This document shows positions 31,828 to 39,140 of a DNA stretch of 64,000 bases, piece after piece; positions within the stretch are counted from its first letter, which is position 1, and each line of letters begins with the position of its first letter. The notes beneath the pieces were generated by a model. It did no database searches, was not told the origin of the DNA, and worked only from the letters and a program-made list of their open reading frames with translations. Source of the stretch: Paenibacillus ginsengarvi (GTDB lineage Bacteria > Bacillota > Bacilli > Paenibacillales > NBRC-103111); contig NZ_RBAH01000014.1 in the NCBI RefSeq assembly GCF_003626695.1, forward strand, positions 124,001-188,000, read 5' to 3'. A program made the translations under genes and the position numbers.

Positions 31828-32916
31828 ATGTGGGTTTTTATACCGGCGCAGTATTTGGAAATTCCAGATGAAGATAATCGTTCCATGGGTCTTCCTCCTT
31901 CCGGGGGAACCGGCAGTCCGGGCGGTATGGGTGTTCCTGGCGGTATGGGCTATCCCGGCCTACCCGGCGGAATGGGTATCCCGGGTGGCATGGGCGCTCC
32001 CGGCGGCATGGGCATTCCCGGCGGCATGGGCATTCCCGGCGGCATGGGCGTTCCCGGCGGCATGGGCGTTCCCGGTGGCATGGGCGTTCCCGGTGGCATG
32101 GGCGTTCCCGGTGGTATGGGCGTTCCTGGCGGCATGGGTACTCCTGGCGGCATGGGCATTCCCGGCGGTATGGGCGTTCCTGGCGGCATGGGCGTTCCTG
32201 GTGGTATGGGCGTTCCCGGTGGCATGGGCGGTCCAGGCGGCATGGGCATTCCCGGCGGTATGGGCGTTCCTGGCGGCATGGGCGTTCCTGGTGGTATGGG
32301 CGTTCCCGGTGGTATGGGCGCTCCTGGTGGCATGGGCGTTCCTGGTGGTATGGGCGTTCCTGGCGGCATGGGTACTCCTGGCGGCATGGGCATTCCCGGC
32401 GGTATGGGCGTTCCTGGCGGCATGGGCGTTCCTGGTGGTATGGGCGTTCCTGGTGGTATGGGCGTTCCCGGTGGTATGGGCGCTCCTGGCGGCACGGGCG
32501 CTCCTGGCGGCACGGGCGCTCCTGGCGGCACGGGCGCTCCTGGTGGCACGGGCACTCCCGGCGGCACGGGCACTCCCGGCGGTCACCAAGTGCCGACAGA
32601 AATGCCGGTCAGCTTGAGCCTTCCGGTCGGCTCGGGCGATCCGTTCGGCGGCCCGGGCGGCGCGGATCAGGCTCCAATGTCCGCACCTCCGTCGAAGATT
32701 CCGCCCAAGCCGCCCGTTTCGACATACGCGCTTGATCCCGCCGCGATCGCGCGCTGCCGTTACAAATTCACATACATTTGGCAGCGAAACGGCAGCTCGT
32801 ACTGGATGTATTTGACCTACGTAGGGCCGCGTTCGATTAGCGGCTGGCGCTGGAACGGCTTTTCCTGGATGAGATTTTCGGTTGATCTCAATGCCATCGA
32901 AGCTTCCTCTTGCTGA
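31828..32916 (+). CDS. Collagen-like Gly-X-Y repeat protein
   Basis: The 362-residue protein has a short head (PAQYLEIPDEDNRSMG) and about 36 repeats of a hexapeptide equal to two collagen triplets (GGM-GVP, with I, A, T and Y variants). A 100-residue tail ends in a Trp/Tyr-rich C-terminal domain with two Cys (RCRYKFTYIWQRNGSSYW to ASSC). There is no signal peptide. Bacillus and Paenibacillus collagen-like proteins often decorate spores, which would suit synthesis in the mother cell; a weak sigma-E-like box (GAATATG at 31752, CATACAT at 31775) precedes it. GAAAGGA upstream supports the start. The repeats are open in other frames too, which is an artefact of the 18-bp unit. Confidence 0.82.
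   Translation: MWVFIPAQYLEIPDEDNRSMGLPPSGGTGSPGGMGVPGGMGYPGLPGGMGIPGGMGAPGGMGIPGGMGIPGGMGVPGGMGVPGGMGVPGGMGVPGGMGVPGGMGTPGGMGIPGGMGVPGGMGVPGGMGVPGGMGGPGGMGIPGGMGVPGGMGVPGGMGVPGGMGAPGGMGVPGGMGVPGGMGTPGGMGIPGGMGVPGGMGVPGGMGVPGGMGVPGGMGAPGGTGAPGGTGAPGGTGAPGGTGTPGGTGTPGGHQVPTEMPVSLSLPVGSGDPFGGPGGADQAPMSAPPSKIPPKPPVSTYALDPAAIARCRYKFTYIWQRNGSSYWMYLTYVGPRSISGWRWNGFSWMRFSVDLNAIEASSC
31925..32590 (+). repeat. Minisatellite of 18-bp units coding Gly-X-Y repeats
   Basis: About 36 tandem copies of a unit like GGCATGGGCGTTCCCGGC. Larger blocks are duplicated inside it: a block starting with CCTGGCGGCATGGGCATT recurs at 32143, 32233 (with one change) and 32377, i.e. 90 and 144 bp apart. Such arrays readily change copy number. 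Confidence 0.9.
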
Positions 32917-32944
32917 CAAACACCTTGGCTTCTCCTTTGGAGCG

Positions 32945-32976
32945 GGCTGCGACTGTAACGGTCGCAGTCTTTTTTT
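32945..32976 (+). terminator. Terminator of the collagen-like gene
   Basis: CTGCGAC and GTCGCAG arms with a 7-base loop, then a run of seven T. Confidence 0.85.
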
Positions 32977-33012
32977 GTCCGCCCTACAAAATGATTGTAA
33001 TTAAAATCGCCA

Positions 33013-33041
33013 TAGACGGAACATACGTTCTGTAATATAAT
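33013..33041 (+). promoter_or_regulatory. Sigma-A promoter of the serine hydrolase-ABC operon
   Basis: TAGACG at 33013-33018, a 17-bp spacer and TATAAT at 33036-33041. The leader is about 50 bases. A LexA-type box fills the spacer. Confidence 0.68.
33019..33030. promoter_or_regulatory. LexA/DinR-type box GAACATACGTTC
   Basis: The 12 bases match the Gram-positive SOS box GAACRNRYGTTY at every constrained position. They sit between the -35 and -10 of the promoter, where LexA binding would block RNA polymerase. Function is inferred. Confidence 0.55.
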
Positions 33042-33099
33042 GGAATAACATCTGGTTATTTCAGGAAACCATTCTACATTTGGGAAGCGGGGGATTGGT

Positions 33100-34239
33100 A
33101 TGATCCGAGAAACGGAAATGCCGGTTTATCACGACGGACGAACGGATGCAGCGCCGGAGGAGGTCGGCTACGATCCGGAGAGGCTGCAAGCGCTCGACAC
33201 GCATCTGACGGGCCTGATCCGCGATAACAAGCTGCAGTGCGCCGGCTACCTGCTGTCGCGCGACGGGCGCATATTCGCCCACCGGACAACGGGAAAGCTG
33301 ACGCATCTGGAAAATAGTCCGGACCTGAAACCGGACAGCATCCGCAAAACGTATTCCGTCACCAAATTTTTCACCGCCGTCGCTATCATGCAGCTTATCG
33401 AAGAAGGCAAGCTGTATTTGGAGCAGGCGGTGTCGACGCTGCTTCCGCAATTCGATACGCCGCTACATAAGGGCATCACCGTCTTCCAGCTGCTGACCCA
33501 TACGTCGGGCGTATATCCCGATCCCGGCGCCTTCCTCGAGCCTTACCCGACCGCCTGGTTTGAAGGGCTGAGAGGTTATGACGACTGGATCACGGCCGTT
33601 CTATCGGGCCCGCTTCCGTTCAAGCCCGGCGAGCAATACGCCTATTCGAGCGCCAGCTTTGCCATACTCGGCGAAGTTGTCAGCCGTGCGTCGGGCATTC
33701 CGTACGAGCGGTACGTCATCGAGCGGATCGCCGAACCTCTCGGCATGACGCGCACTTTCTTCGAGGTGCCGGATCATCTGCACGGCGAAGTGTGCGTGAC
33801 CGGCGACTGGCAGGTTCACGAATGCACATCCCGCGAAGACCGGACGGGCAAGCCGCCGCGCGCCGGCAACGGCCTGTTCTCGACGCTTGAGGATATGTGG
33901 CGGCTCGGGCAAATGATGCTGAACGGCGGAACGTTCGGCGGAGCCCGCCTGTTGAGCCGCAAAACGGTTGAGGCGATGACCCGCAATCAGCTGTCCGGCG
34001 TCAAAACGAGCGTCTGGGGCAGCAATACCCCCGACTATTCGTTCGGTCTAGGTCTAAGTCTCGCCGCTCCGACGATAGAAACGCCGGGTACATACGGACA
34101 CGAAGGCTTCGGACGCTCTGGCGTCAAGGTCGATCCGGCCGAACGGTTCGTCGCTGTGTTCATCGTTCCGACCGGCATCCAATGGGCTCCGCTGTCGGTC
34201 ATCGGCACGAGAGCGGTCATGTGGTCCGGCTTGCTGTAA
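33100..34239 (+). CDS. Serine hydrolase of the beta-lactamase/class C fold (paralog 1)
   Basis: The 379-residue protein has the SxxK motif at Ser86-Lys89 (TYSVTKFFTAV), the second motif in YAYSSASFAILG, LLTHTSGVYPDPG and a C-terminal YGHEGFGRSG in place of KTG. These are features of EstB/penicillin-binding-protein-like esterases and peptidases rather than true beta-lactamases. No signal peptide is seen, so it acts in the cytoplasm unless exported in another way. GGGGG before the ATG is its ribosome site. It is the first of five co-directional genes ending with an ABC exporter. Confidence 0.85.
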   Translation: MIRETEMPVYHDGRTDAAPEEVGYDPERLQALDTHLTGLIRDNKLQCAGYLLSRDGRIFAHRTTGKLTHLENSPDLKPDSIRKTYSVTKFFTAVAIMQLIEEGKLYLEQAVSTLLPQFDTPLHKGITVFQLLTHTSGVYPDPGAFLEPYPTAWFEGLRGYDDWITAVLSGPLPFKPGEQYAYSSASFAILGEVVSRASGIPYERYVIERIAEPLGMTRTFFEVPDHLHGEVCVTGDWQVHECTSREDRTGKPPRAGNGLFSTLEDMWRLGQMMLNGGTFGGARLLSRKTVEAMTRNQLSGVKTSVWGSNTPDYSFGLGLSLAAPTIETPGTYGHEGFGRSGVKVDPAERFVAVFIVPTGIQWAPLSVIGTRAVMWSGLL

Positions 34240-34268
34240 CAATAGATCCGGGAAAAGAGGAGAAGCCT

Positions 34269-35414
34269 ATGAACCAGCAGCTTCGCGACAGAACGATACA
34301 TCTCGGTCACACGAACGCCAGCCCGTCCGAGGTCGAATACGACGCACGGAAGCTCGACACGCTGGACCGGCATTTCGGACAGCTCATCGACGACGGCAAA
34401 ATACAAGCCGCTTCTTACCTGCTGGCCCGTTACGGCAAAATATTCGCCCACAAATCGATGGGCGCAAGAGTCGGCTTCGAGGAAAGCGGCGACCTGCAGC
34501 CCGATTCGATTCGCCGCATCGCCTCCACGACGAAAGCGTTTACGGCGGTGGCGGTTTTGAAGCTAGTCGAGGACGGCAAGCTGTATCTCGAGCAGCCCGT
34601 ATCGAACCTAATCGAGGAATTCGATACGCCGCTGCACCGGTCAATCACCGTTTTTCATTTATTGACTCATACGTCGGGCATATGCCCCGATCCAGGCTAT
34701 TATTTGGAGCCGTATCCGCGCGGATGGTGGAACGGCCATGACGGCGACAGCTGGATCAAGGGCGTTTTGTCCGGCCCCGTCCGCTGCAAGCCCGGAGAAT
34801 TCTACAATTACTCCAGCGCCGGCTTCGGCATGCTCGGCGAGTTGATCGGAAGAATAACCGGCATGCACTACAACGACTATATCCGTCAATCGATATTGGA
34901 GCCGCTTGGGATGAGCCGGACGTTTTTCGACGTGCCGGAGCATCTGCACGATGAGGTGTGCCTCGCCGAAAAGTTCGACGCGGAACGTCTGACGACTAGC
35001 ACGAAACAGCCTGGCAAAATGCCGCGCGCCGGCGGCGGTCTGCACTCCACGCTGCAAGATTTGTGGAAATTCGGGCAAATGCTGCTGGACAAAGGGACAT
35101 TCGAAGGCAAACGGATCATCAGCCGGAAGTCGGTCGAAGCGATGACCCGCAACCAATTGAACAAAGTGCCCGCCTACGCCTGGGGTGTACAAATCCCGTC
35201 CAAAAATTTCGGACTCGGGCTTAATTTGTTTCTCGAGGGGGGCGAATTGAAATCGCAAGCCACGTTTTCCCACGAAGGCGCGGGCCGCTGCGCGCTCCAT
35301 ATCGATCCGGCCGAACAGCTCGTCGCCGTCTTTTTCGTCCCGACCGCAACACCCGGATTTTTGCCGGAGTCGATCGTCCATCCGGGCAATATCATCTGGT
35401 CGGGCCTGAACTGA
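34269..35414 (+). CDS. Serine hydrolase of the beta-lactamase/class C fold (paralog 2)
   Basis: The 381-residue protein is a tandem paralog of the gene before it: the SxxK is at the same position (Ser86-Lys89, IASTTKAFTAV), with YNYSSAGFGMLG, LLTHTSGICPDPG and FSHEGAGRCALH. AGAGGAG precedes the ATG at 34269, 29 bp after the first gene. It also lacks a signal peptide. Two copies suggest different specificities or a heteromeric unit. The stop codon is next to the start of the permease gene, so translation is probably coupled. Confidence 0.85.
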   Translation: MNQQLRDRTIHLGHTNASPSEVEYDARKLDTLDRHFGQLIDDGKIQAASYLLARYGKIFAHKSMGARVGFEESGDLQPDSIRRIASTTKAFTAVAVLKLVEDGKLYLEQPVSNLIEEFDTPLHRSITVFHLLTHTSGICPDPGYYLEPYPRGWWNGHDGDSWIKGVLSGPVRCKPGEFYNYSSAGFGMLGELIGRITGMHYNDYIRQSILEPLGMSRTFFDVPEHLHDEVCLAEKFDAERLTTSTKQPGKMPRAGGGLHSTLQDLWKFGQMLLDKGTFEGKRIISRKSVEAMTRNQLNKVPAYAWGVQIPSKNFGLGLNLFLEGGELKSQATFSHEGAGRCALHIDPAEQLVAVFFVPTATPGFLPESIVHPGNIIWSGLN

Positions 35415-35415
35415 C

Positions 35416-36216
35416 ATGCTGCGGGTGCTGAGATCCGTCGCATTCGTCACCTACAAGGAATGGGCGGCCTATCGTTCGCATATGGCCGTCTCCCTCTTCG
35501 TAGGGCCCGTTCTGTTTCTTGCGCAGCTTCTCATCTGGCAGGCGGTATTCTCGGCCCGGGATACGGTGGGCGGGCTTACGCTGGAGCAAATGATCGCTTA
35601 TTACGGGATTATCGCGGTCATCCAATACGCCATATTCGACTTCGCCGACTGGAATCTGCAAATGCTCATTCGTACCGGCAAATTTCTTACCTTCCTGCTC
35701 AGACCCGTCTCGCATCGCTGGTTCGCCCTGTCGCAGAAGGCGGGGCATCGCCTGCTCGGCTTTTGGCTCGAGCTTGTTCCCGTCGCCCTTATTCTTTATT
35801 TTGGCTTTCATGTCAATCTGGTGCCGAAGCATCCGGTATGGGCCGTTATTTCTGTCGCGCTCAGCTTTCTGATGATGTTTCTGGTCAACTATTGCATCGG
35901 GCTGACGGCATTTTGGCTGACGAACGCGCATGGCATTCGCGGCATGTTCCACCTGCTGCGGGACATTTCGGCGGGCGTGTTTTTGCCGCTTACGTTTTTG
36001 CCGGAAACGATGCAGAAGGTACTGTTCGTGCTGCCGTTCCAGTTCATCGTTTACGTGCCAACGCGCGTCTTTATAGGCTCGTACGAGCTTGGAGGCATCA
36101 CCCTATCGATTCCGCAGATCGTCGGCATGCAAGCGGCGGCGGTAGGCATCATGTGGCTCGTATCCGAACTGTTATGGCGGCTCGGCATCCGCCGCTTTAC
36201 GGGGGTGGGCGCATGA
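35416..36216 (+). CDS. ABC-2 type transporter permease 1 (DUF990-like)
   Basis: The 266-residue protein has six predicted membrane helices and the pattern of the ABC-2 permeases that pair in COG3694/COG4587 exporters (YKEWAAYRSHM at the start, FLLRPVSHRWF, GIRGMFHLLRDISAG, FLPETMQKVLFVLPFQF). It starts 1 bp after the serine hydrolase stop and its end overlaps the next permease by 4 bp. It forms the channel of an exporter with the next two proteins. The cargo is unknown. Confidence 0.85.
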   Translation: MLRVLRSVAFVTYKEWAAYRSHMAVSLFVGPVLFLAQLLIWQAVFSARDTVGGLTLEQMIAYYGIIAVIQYAIFDFADWNLQMLIRTGKFLTFLLRPVSHRWFALSQKAGHRLLGFWLELVPVALILYFGFHVNLVPKHPVWAVISVALSFLMMFLVNYCIGLTAFWLTNAHGIRGMFHLLRDISAGVFLPLTFLPETMQKVLFVLPFQFIVYVPTRVFIGSYELGGITLSIPQIVGMQAAAVGIMWLVSELLWRLGIRRFTGVGA

Positions 36217-36995
36217 TCTCGGGATTTCGTGCTTACATCGAGATCGTCAAAACATCGTTCACGAGCCGAATGGCATACCGGGGAGATTTCTGGATCAGCG
36301 CGGTCATGACGATCGCGGGCGAGCTGGTCGTTCCGCTCGTGACGTTCCTCATCTATCGGTCGGGCGCCTCTTTTCCCGGCTGGAGCCTGAGCGAAGCGCT
36401 GCTCATCCAAGCGATCTTTTTGCTGTCCAAAGGAATCGCCTTCCCGTTTTTCTTCGGCATCGTCTGGAATACGCTCGACCGGGTGCGCGAAGGCACGTTC
36501 GATCTGCTGCTCATCAAGCCGCGCCCTGCGTTATGGATGGCGCTCGTGACGGGCTTCCAGCCGGATGGACTCGGACGACTGCTCGGCGGCATCGCACTGA
36601 CGGGAGCGGCCGTCCGTCTCGTACCGCAAGCCGGAGCCGCCGATTGGCTGCTGTTCGCCGTGCTGATGCTGTTTTCCATTATGGTGCTGTTTGCGTTCGC
36701 GCTGTTCATGTCCGGCATTTTGTTCCGCTGGGTAGGCAGCAGCCGCGTCTACGAAATGTTCGACTCCGTCGCGTCGTTCGGCCAGTACCCGCGCACCATT
36801 TTCGCCAAGTCGTTCGTCGGTCTCGTCCTTCAGGCCGTGCCGGTGCTTATGATCGGCTACTTTCCCGCGGCCGCGCTGCTGGGCAAGCTGTCCGCCGACG
36901 TTTGGATCGCGGCAGCGGTGAGCTTCGTCTTTTTCCTGCTCAGCCTCGTCTTCTGGCATCGGATGCTGGGCAACTATACAAGCGCAGGTGGGTAA
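36213..36995 (+). CDS. ABC-2 type transporter permease 2
   Basis: The 260-residue protein has about six membrane helices and the same family pattern (FTSRMAYRGDFWISAV, EGTFDLLLIKPRPALWMAL, MSGILFRWVGSSRVYEMFDS). The ATG at 36213 overlaps the stop of permease 1 (ATGA), with GGGGGTGGG upstream. A longer open frame starting at 35460 is not the gene. It ends 6 bp before the ATPase gene. Two different permeases imply a heterodimeric channel. Confidence 0.87.
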   Translation: MISGFRAYIEIVKTSFTSRMAYRGDFWISAVMTIAGELVVPLVTFLIYRSGASFPGWSLSEALLIQAIFLLSKGIAFPFFFGIVWNTLDRVREGTFDLLLIKPRPALWMALVTGFQPDGLGRLLGGIALTGAAVRLVPQAGAADWLLFAVLMLFSIMVLFAFALFMSGILFRWVGSSRVYEMFDSVASFGQYPRTIFAKSFVGLVLQAVPVLMIGYFPAAALLGKLSADVWIAAAVSFVFFLLSLVFWHRMLGNYTSAGG

Positions 36996-37001
36996 ACGAA
37001 C

Positions 37002-37988
37002 ATGACTATGCTTATCGAAGTAAACCGGCTGTCGAAATCGTACACAACGTTCCAGCGCGGCCATACGTTCAAGGAAACGCTCAAAAGCTTATTTCATCGC
37101 AAAACGATCGAGGTGCCGGCGGTAAAAGGAATCTCGTTTCAGGTCGCGCCGGGCGAAATTGTCGGCTTCCTCGGCCCAAACGGCGCCGGCAAATCGACAA
37201 CGTTAAAAATATTGACAGGCGTGCTCCACCCTACCTCCGGCGACGTACGGATTATGGGATACGTTCCGTGGAAACAGCGCAAAAGCTACGTCGGCCGCAT
37301 CGGAGCCGTATTCGGGCAAAAGTCGCAGCTGCTCTGGGATATTCCGCCGCTTGACGCATTTTATATGAACAAAGCGATCTACTCGATTCCGCAGGATGAA
37401 TTCGAGGAAACGCTGGACGAGCTTACCAGCCTGCTGGACGTGCACGAAGTCATACGCAAGCCGACCCGTCAGCTATCGCTCGGGGAACGGATGAAATGCG
37501 AATTTATGATGGCGATGCTCCATCGCCCGCAGATCGTCTTTCTGGACGAACCGACGATCGGGCTCGATGTAATCGCCAAGGAGAACATTCGCGAGTTTAT
37601 AGGGAAGATGAACCGAAGAGGGGTCACCTTCATTTTGACGACGCACGATCTGGATGACGTCGAGCAGCTCGCCGGACGAGTCATCGTGATTAATCACGGC
37701 GAGATCGTCTTCGACGACAGCATCGTCGCCATGCGTTCGTTTGTCGGGGGCGGCAAAATGGTGCGAATGCTGACGGAGGAACGGTTCCCCGACCTTAACA
37801 TGCCCGGCGCTACCGTTGTGCGTATGATTTCCCCGCACGAGGCGGAGATCGAGCTGGATACCGGCGTGATCAAAATCAACGATTTTTTCGCCCGTATGAA
37901 CGGCATGTGCACGCTGCTCGACATGTCGGTCCAGGAGCTGCCGATCGACCGGGTGATCAAACAATTGTATTTGACGAAATCGCCCTGA
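37002..37988 (+). CDS. ABC transporter ATP-binding protein (COG4586-like)
   Basis: The 328-residue ATPase has Walker A at residues 58-65 (GPNGAGKS), a variant signature LSLGERMKCE, Walker B with VFLDEPTIGLD, and the H-loop TTHDLDD. A 70-residue C-terminal extension after the nucleotide-binding domain is normal for the COG4586 type that serves paired ABC-2 permeases. It drives export of an unknown cargo with the two preceding proteins. Operon order is hydrolase, hydrolase, permease, permease, ATPase. Confidence 0.92.
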   Translation: MTMLIEVNRLSKSYTTFQRGHTFKETLKSLFHRKTIEVPAVKGISFQVAPGEIVGFLGPNGAGKSTTLKILTGVLHPTSGDVRIMGYVPWKQRKSYVGRIGAVFGQKSQLLWDIPPLDAFYMNKAIYSIPQDEFEETLDELTSLLDVHEVIRKPTRQLSLGERMKCEFMMAMLHRPQIVFLDEPTIGLDVIAKENIREFIGKMNRRGVTFILTTHDLDDVEQLAGRVIVINHGEIVFDDSIVAMRSFVGGGKMVRMLTEERFPDLNMPGATVVRMISPHEAEIELDTGVIKINDFFARMNGMCTLLDMSVQELPIDRVIKQLYLTKSP

Positions 37989-38051
37989 AACCCTATACTA
38001 TTTTTGAACATTAGCAAATAATATGGAGTGTTTTTTGGAAAGGGCGACGGC

Positions 38052-38984
38052 ATGTCCCGCATATTGAAAGTTACCGTAGACGAGTTTTTGGAAATCGCCA
38101 AAGCTCTTTCGAACGAATCCAGGCTGCATATTTTTAAACAAATCCAGAAAGCCAACATGAATGTGAATGAGATCGCGGAAATGTTCGGGCTCCCGTCGTC
38201 GACGGCAACCGTCAGCATTAAAAAGCTGGAGGACGCGGGGCTGATTCATACCGAGCTGCTGCCCGGCACGAGAGGCTTTCAGAAGGTGCTCTCCTCGCGG
38301 TTCGACCAGCTTGTCATTGATTTGAAGGACGAAGAGGTTCCTTCGGACGATGCGGTCCGCTACGTGCAGATGCCGATCGGTCTGTATTCGGACTGCGAGG
38401 TACGGCCGACGTGCGGGATTGTCAGCGAAGAAAGCATCATCGGCTACCTCGACGAGCCGCGCAGCTTCTACGAGCCGGACAAGGCGCTCGCTCAGCTGAT
38501 CTGGTTCAGGCAAGGCTATGTGGAGTACCAGATTCCGAACAAGGTTCCGTACGACGCTCGGCTGACAGGGCTCGAAATCTCGATGGAAGTATGCTCGGAA
38601 GCGCCGATGTACAATATGAACTGGCCGTCCGATATTACGGTCTGGATCAACGGCATCGAGATCGGCACGTACCTCAGCCCCGGCGATTTCGGCGGCGAGC
38701 GCGGGCTGCTGACGCCGCCCTGGTGGGACGCGCACCGAAGCCAGTACGGGCTGCTGAAGAAGTGGAGAATCGACGCCAAAGGCGCCTATATCGACGGCCG
38801 GCAAGTTTCCGACGTAACGGTCGACGCGCTCGGCGTTCACGATGCTCCGGCATTCCAGCTGCGCATCGGCGTCAAGCCGGATAGCGCCAATGTCGGCGGG
38901 CTCAATCTGTTCGGCGCCAAATTCGGCAATTACGAGCAGGATTTGCTCGTCCGCTTCGACTTCACGAGCCATCCCAAGAAGTAA
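38052..38984 (+). CDS. ArsR-type regulator with large C-terminal domain
   Basis: The 310-residue protein starts with a winged helix (SNESRLHIFKQIQKANMNVNE, EMFGLPSSTATVSIKKLEDAG) of the ArsR kind. About 200 residues follow that look like a beta-rich sensory domain (MYNMNWPSDITVWINGIEIG, DFGGERGLLTPPWWDAH). Similar ArsR-jelly-roll regulators are found next to glycosidases in Paenibacillus-like genomes, and the next gene is a GH2 enzyme. GGAAAGG precedes the start. A carbohydrate ligand is plausible but inferred. Confidence 0.78.
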   Translation: MSRILKVTVDEFLEIAKALSNESRLHIFKQIQKANMNVNEIAEMFGLPSSTATVSIKKLEDAGLIHTELLPGTRGFQKVLSSRFDQLVIDLKDEEVPSDDAVRYVQMPIGLYSDCEVRPTCGIVSEESIIGYLDEPRSFYEPDKALAQLIWFRQGYVEYQIPNKVPYDARLTGLEISMEVCSEAPMYNMNWPSDITVWINGIEIGTYLSPGDFGGERGLLTPPWWDAHRSQYGLLKKWRIDAKGAYIDGRQVSDVTVDALGVHDAPAFQLRIGVKPDSANVGGLNLFGAKFGNYEQDLLVRFDFTSHPKK

Positions 38985-39140
38985 GCTCCTACGGACCCAT
39001 CGCGAAGCAATGGACGGGGGCCGGCCGCGCACAGCAAACCGTTGCGGCTGCCCCGGCGCCGCTTCGCCTTGTTATGCCCATTACCTCCGTTTTTATTGTT
39101 TTATTTCAATAAATACATATCTATTCGAGGAGAGATGAAT

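Noticed and set aside
31925..32590. Possible CRISPR array
   Set aside because: Units are contiguous 18-mers without spacers and encode Gly-X-Y repeats; no cas genes are near.
31817..32617. Other long frames on both strands in the collagen repeat
   Set aside because: The 18-bp unit keeps several frames free of stops; only the Gly-X-Y frame has a head, a tail domain and a sensible ribosome site.
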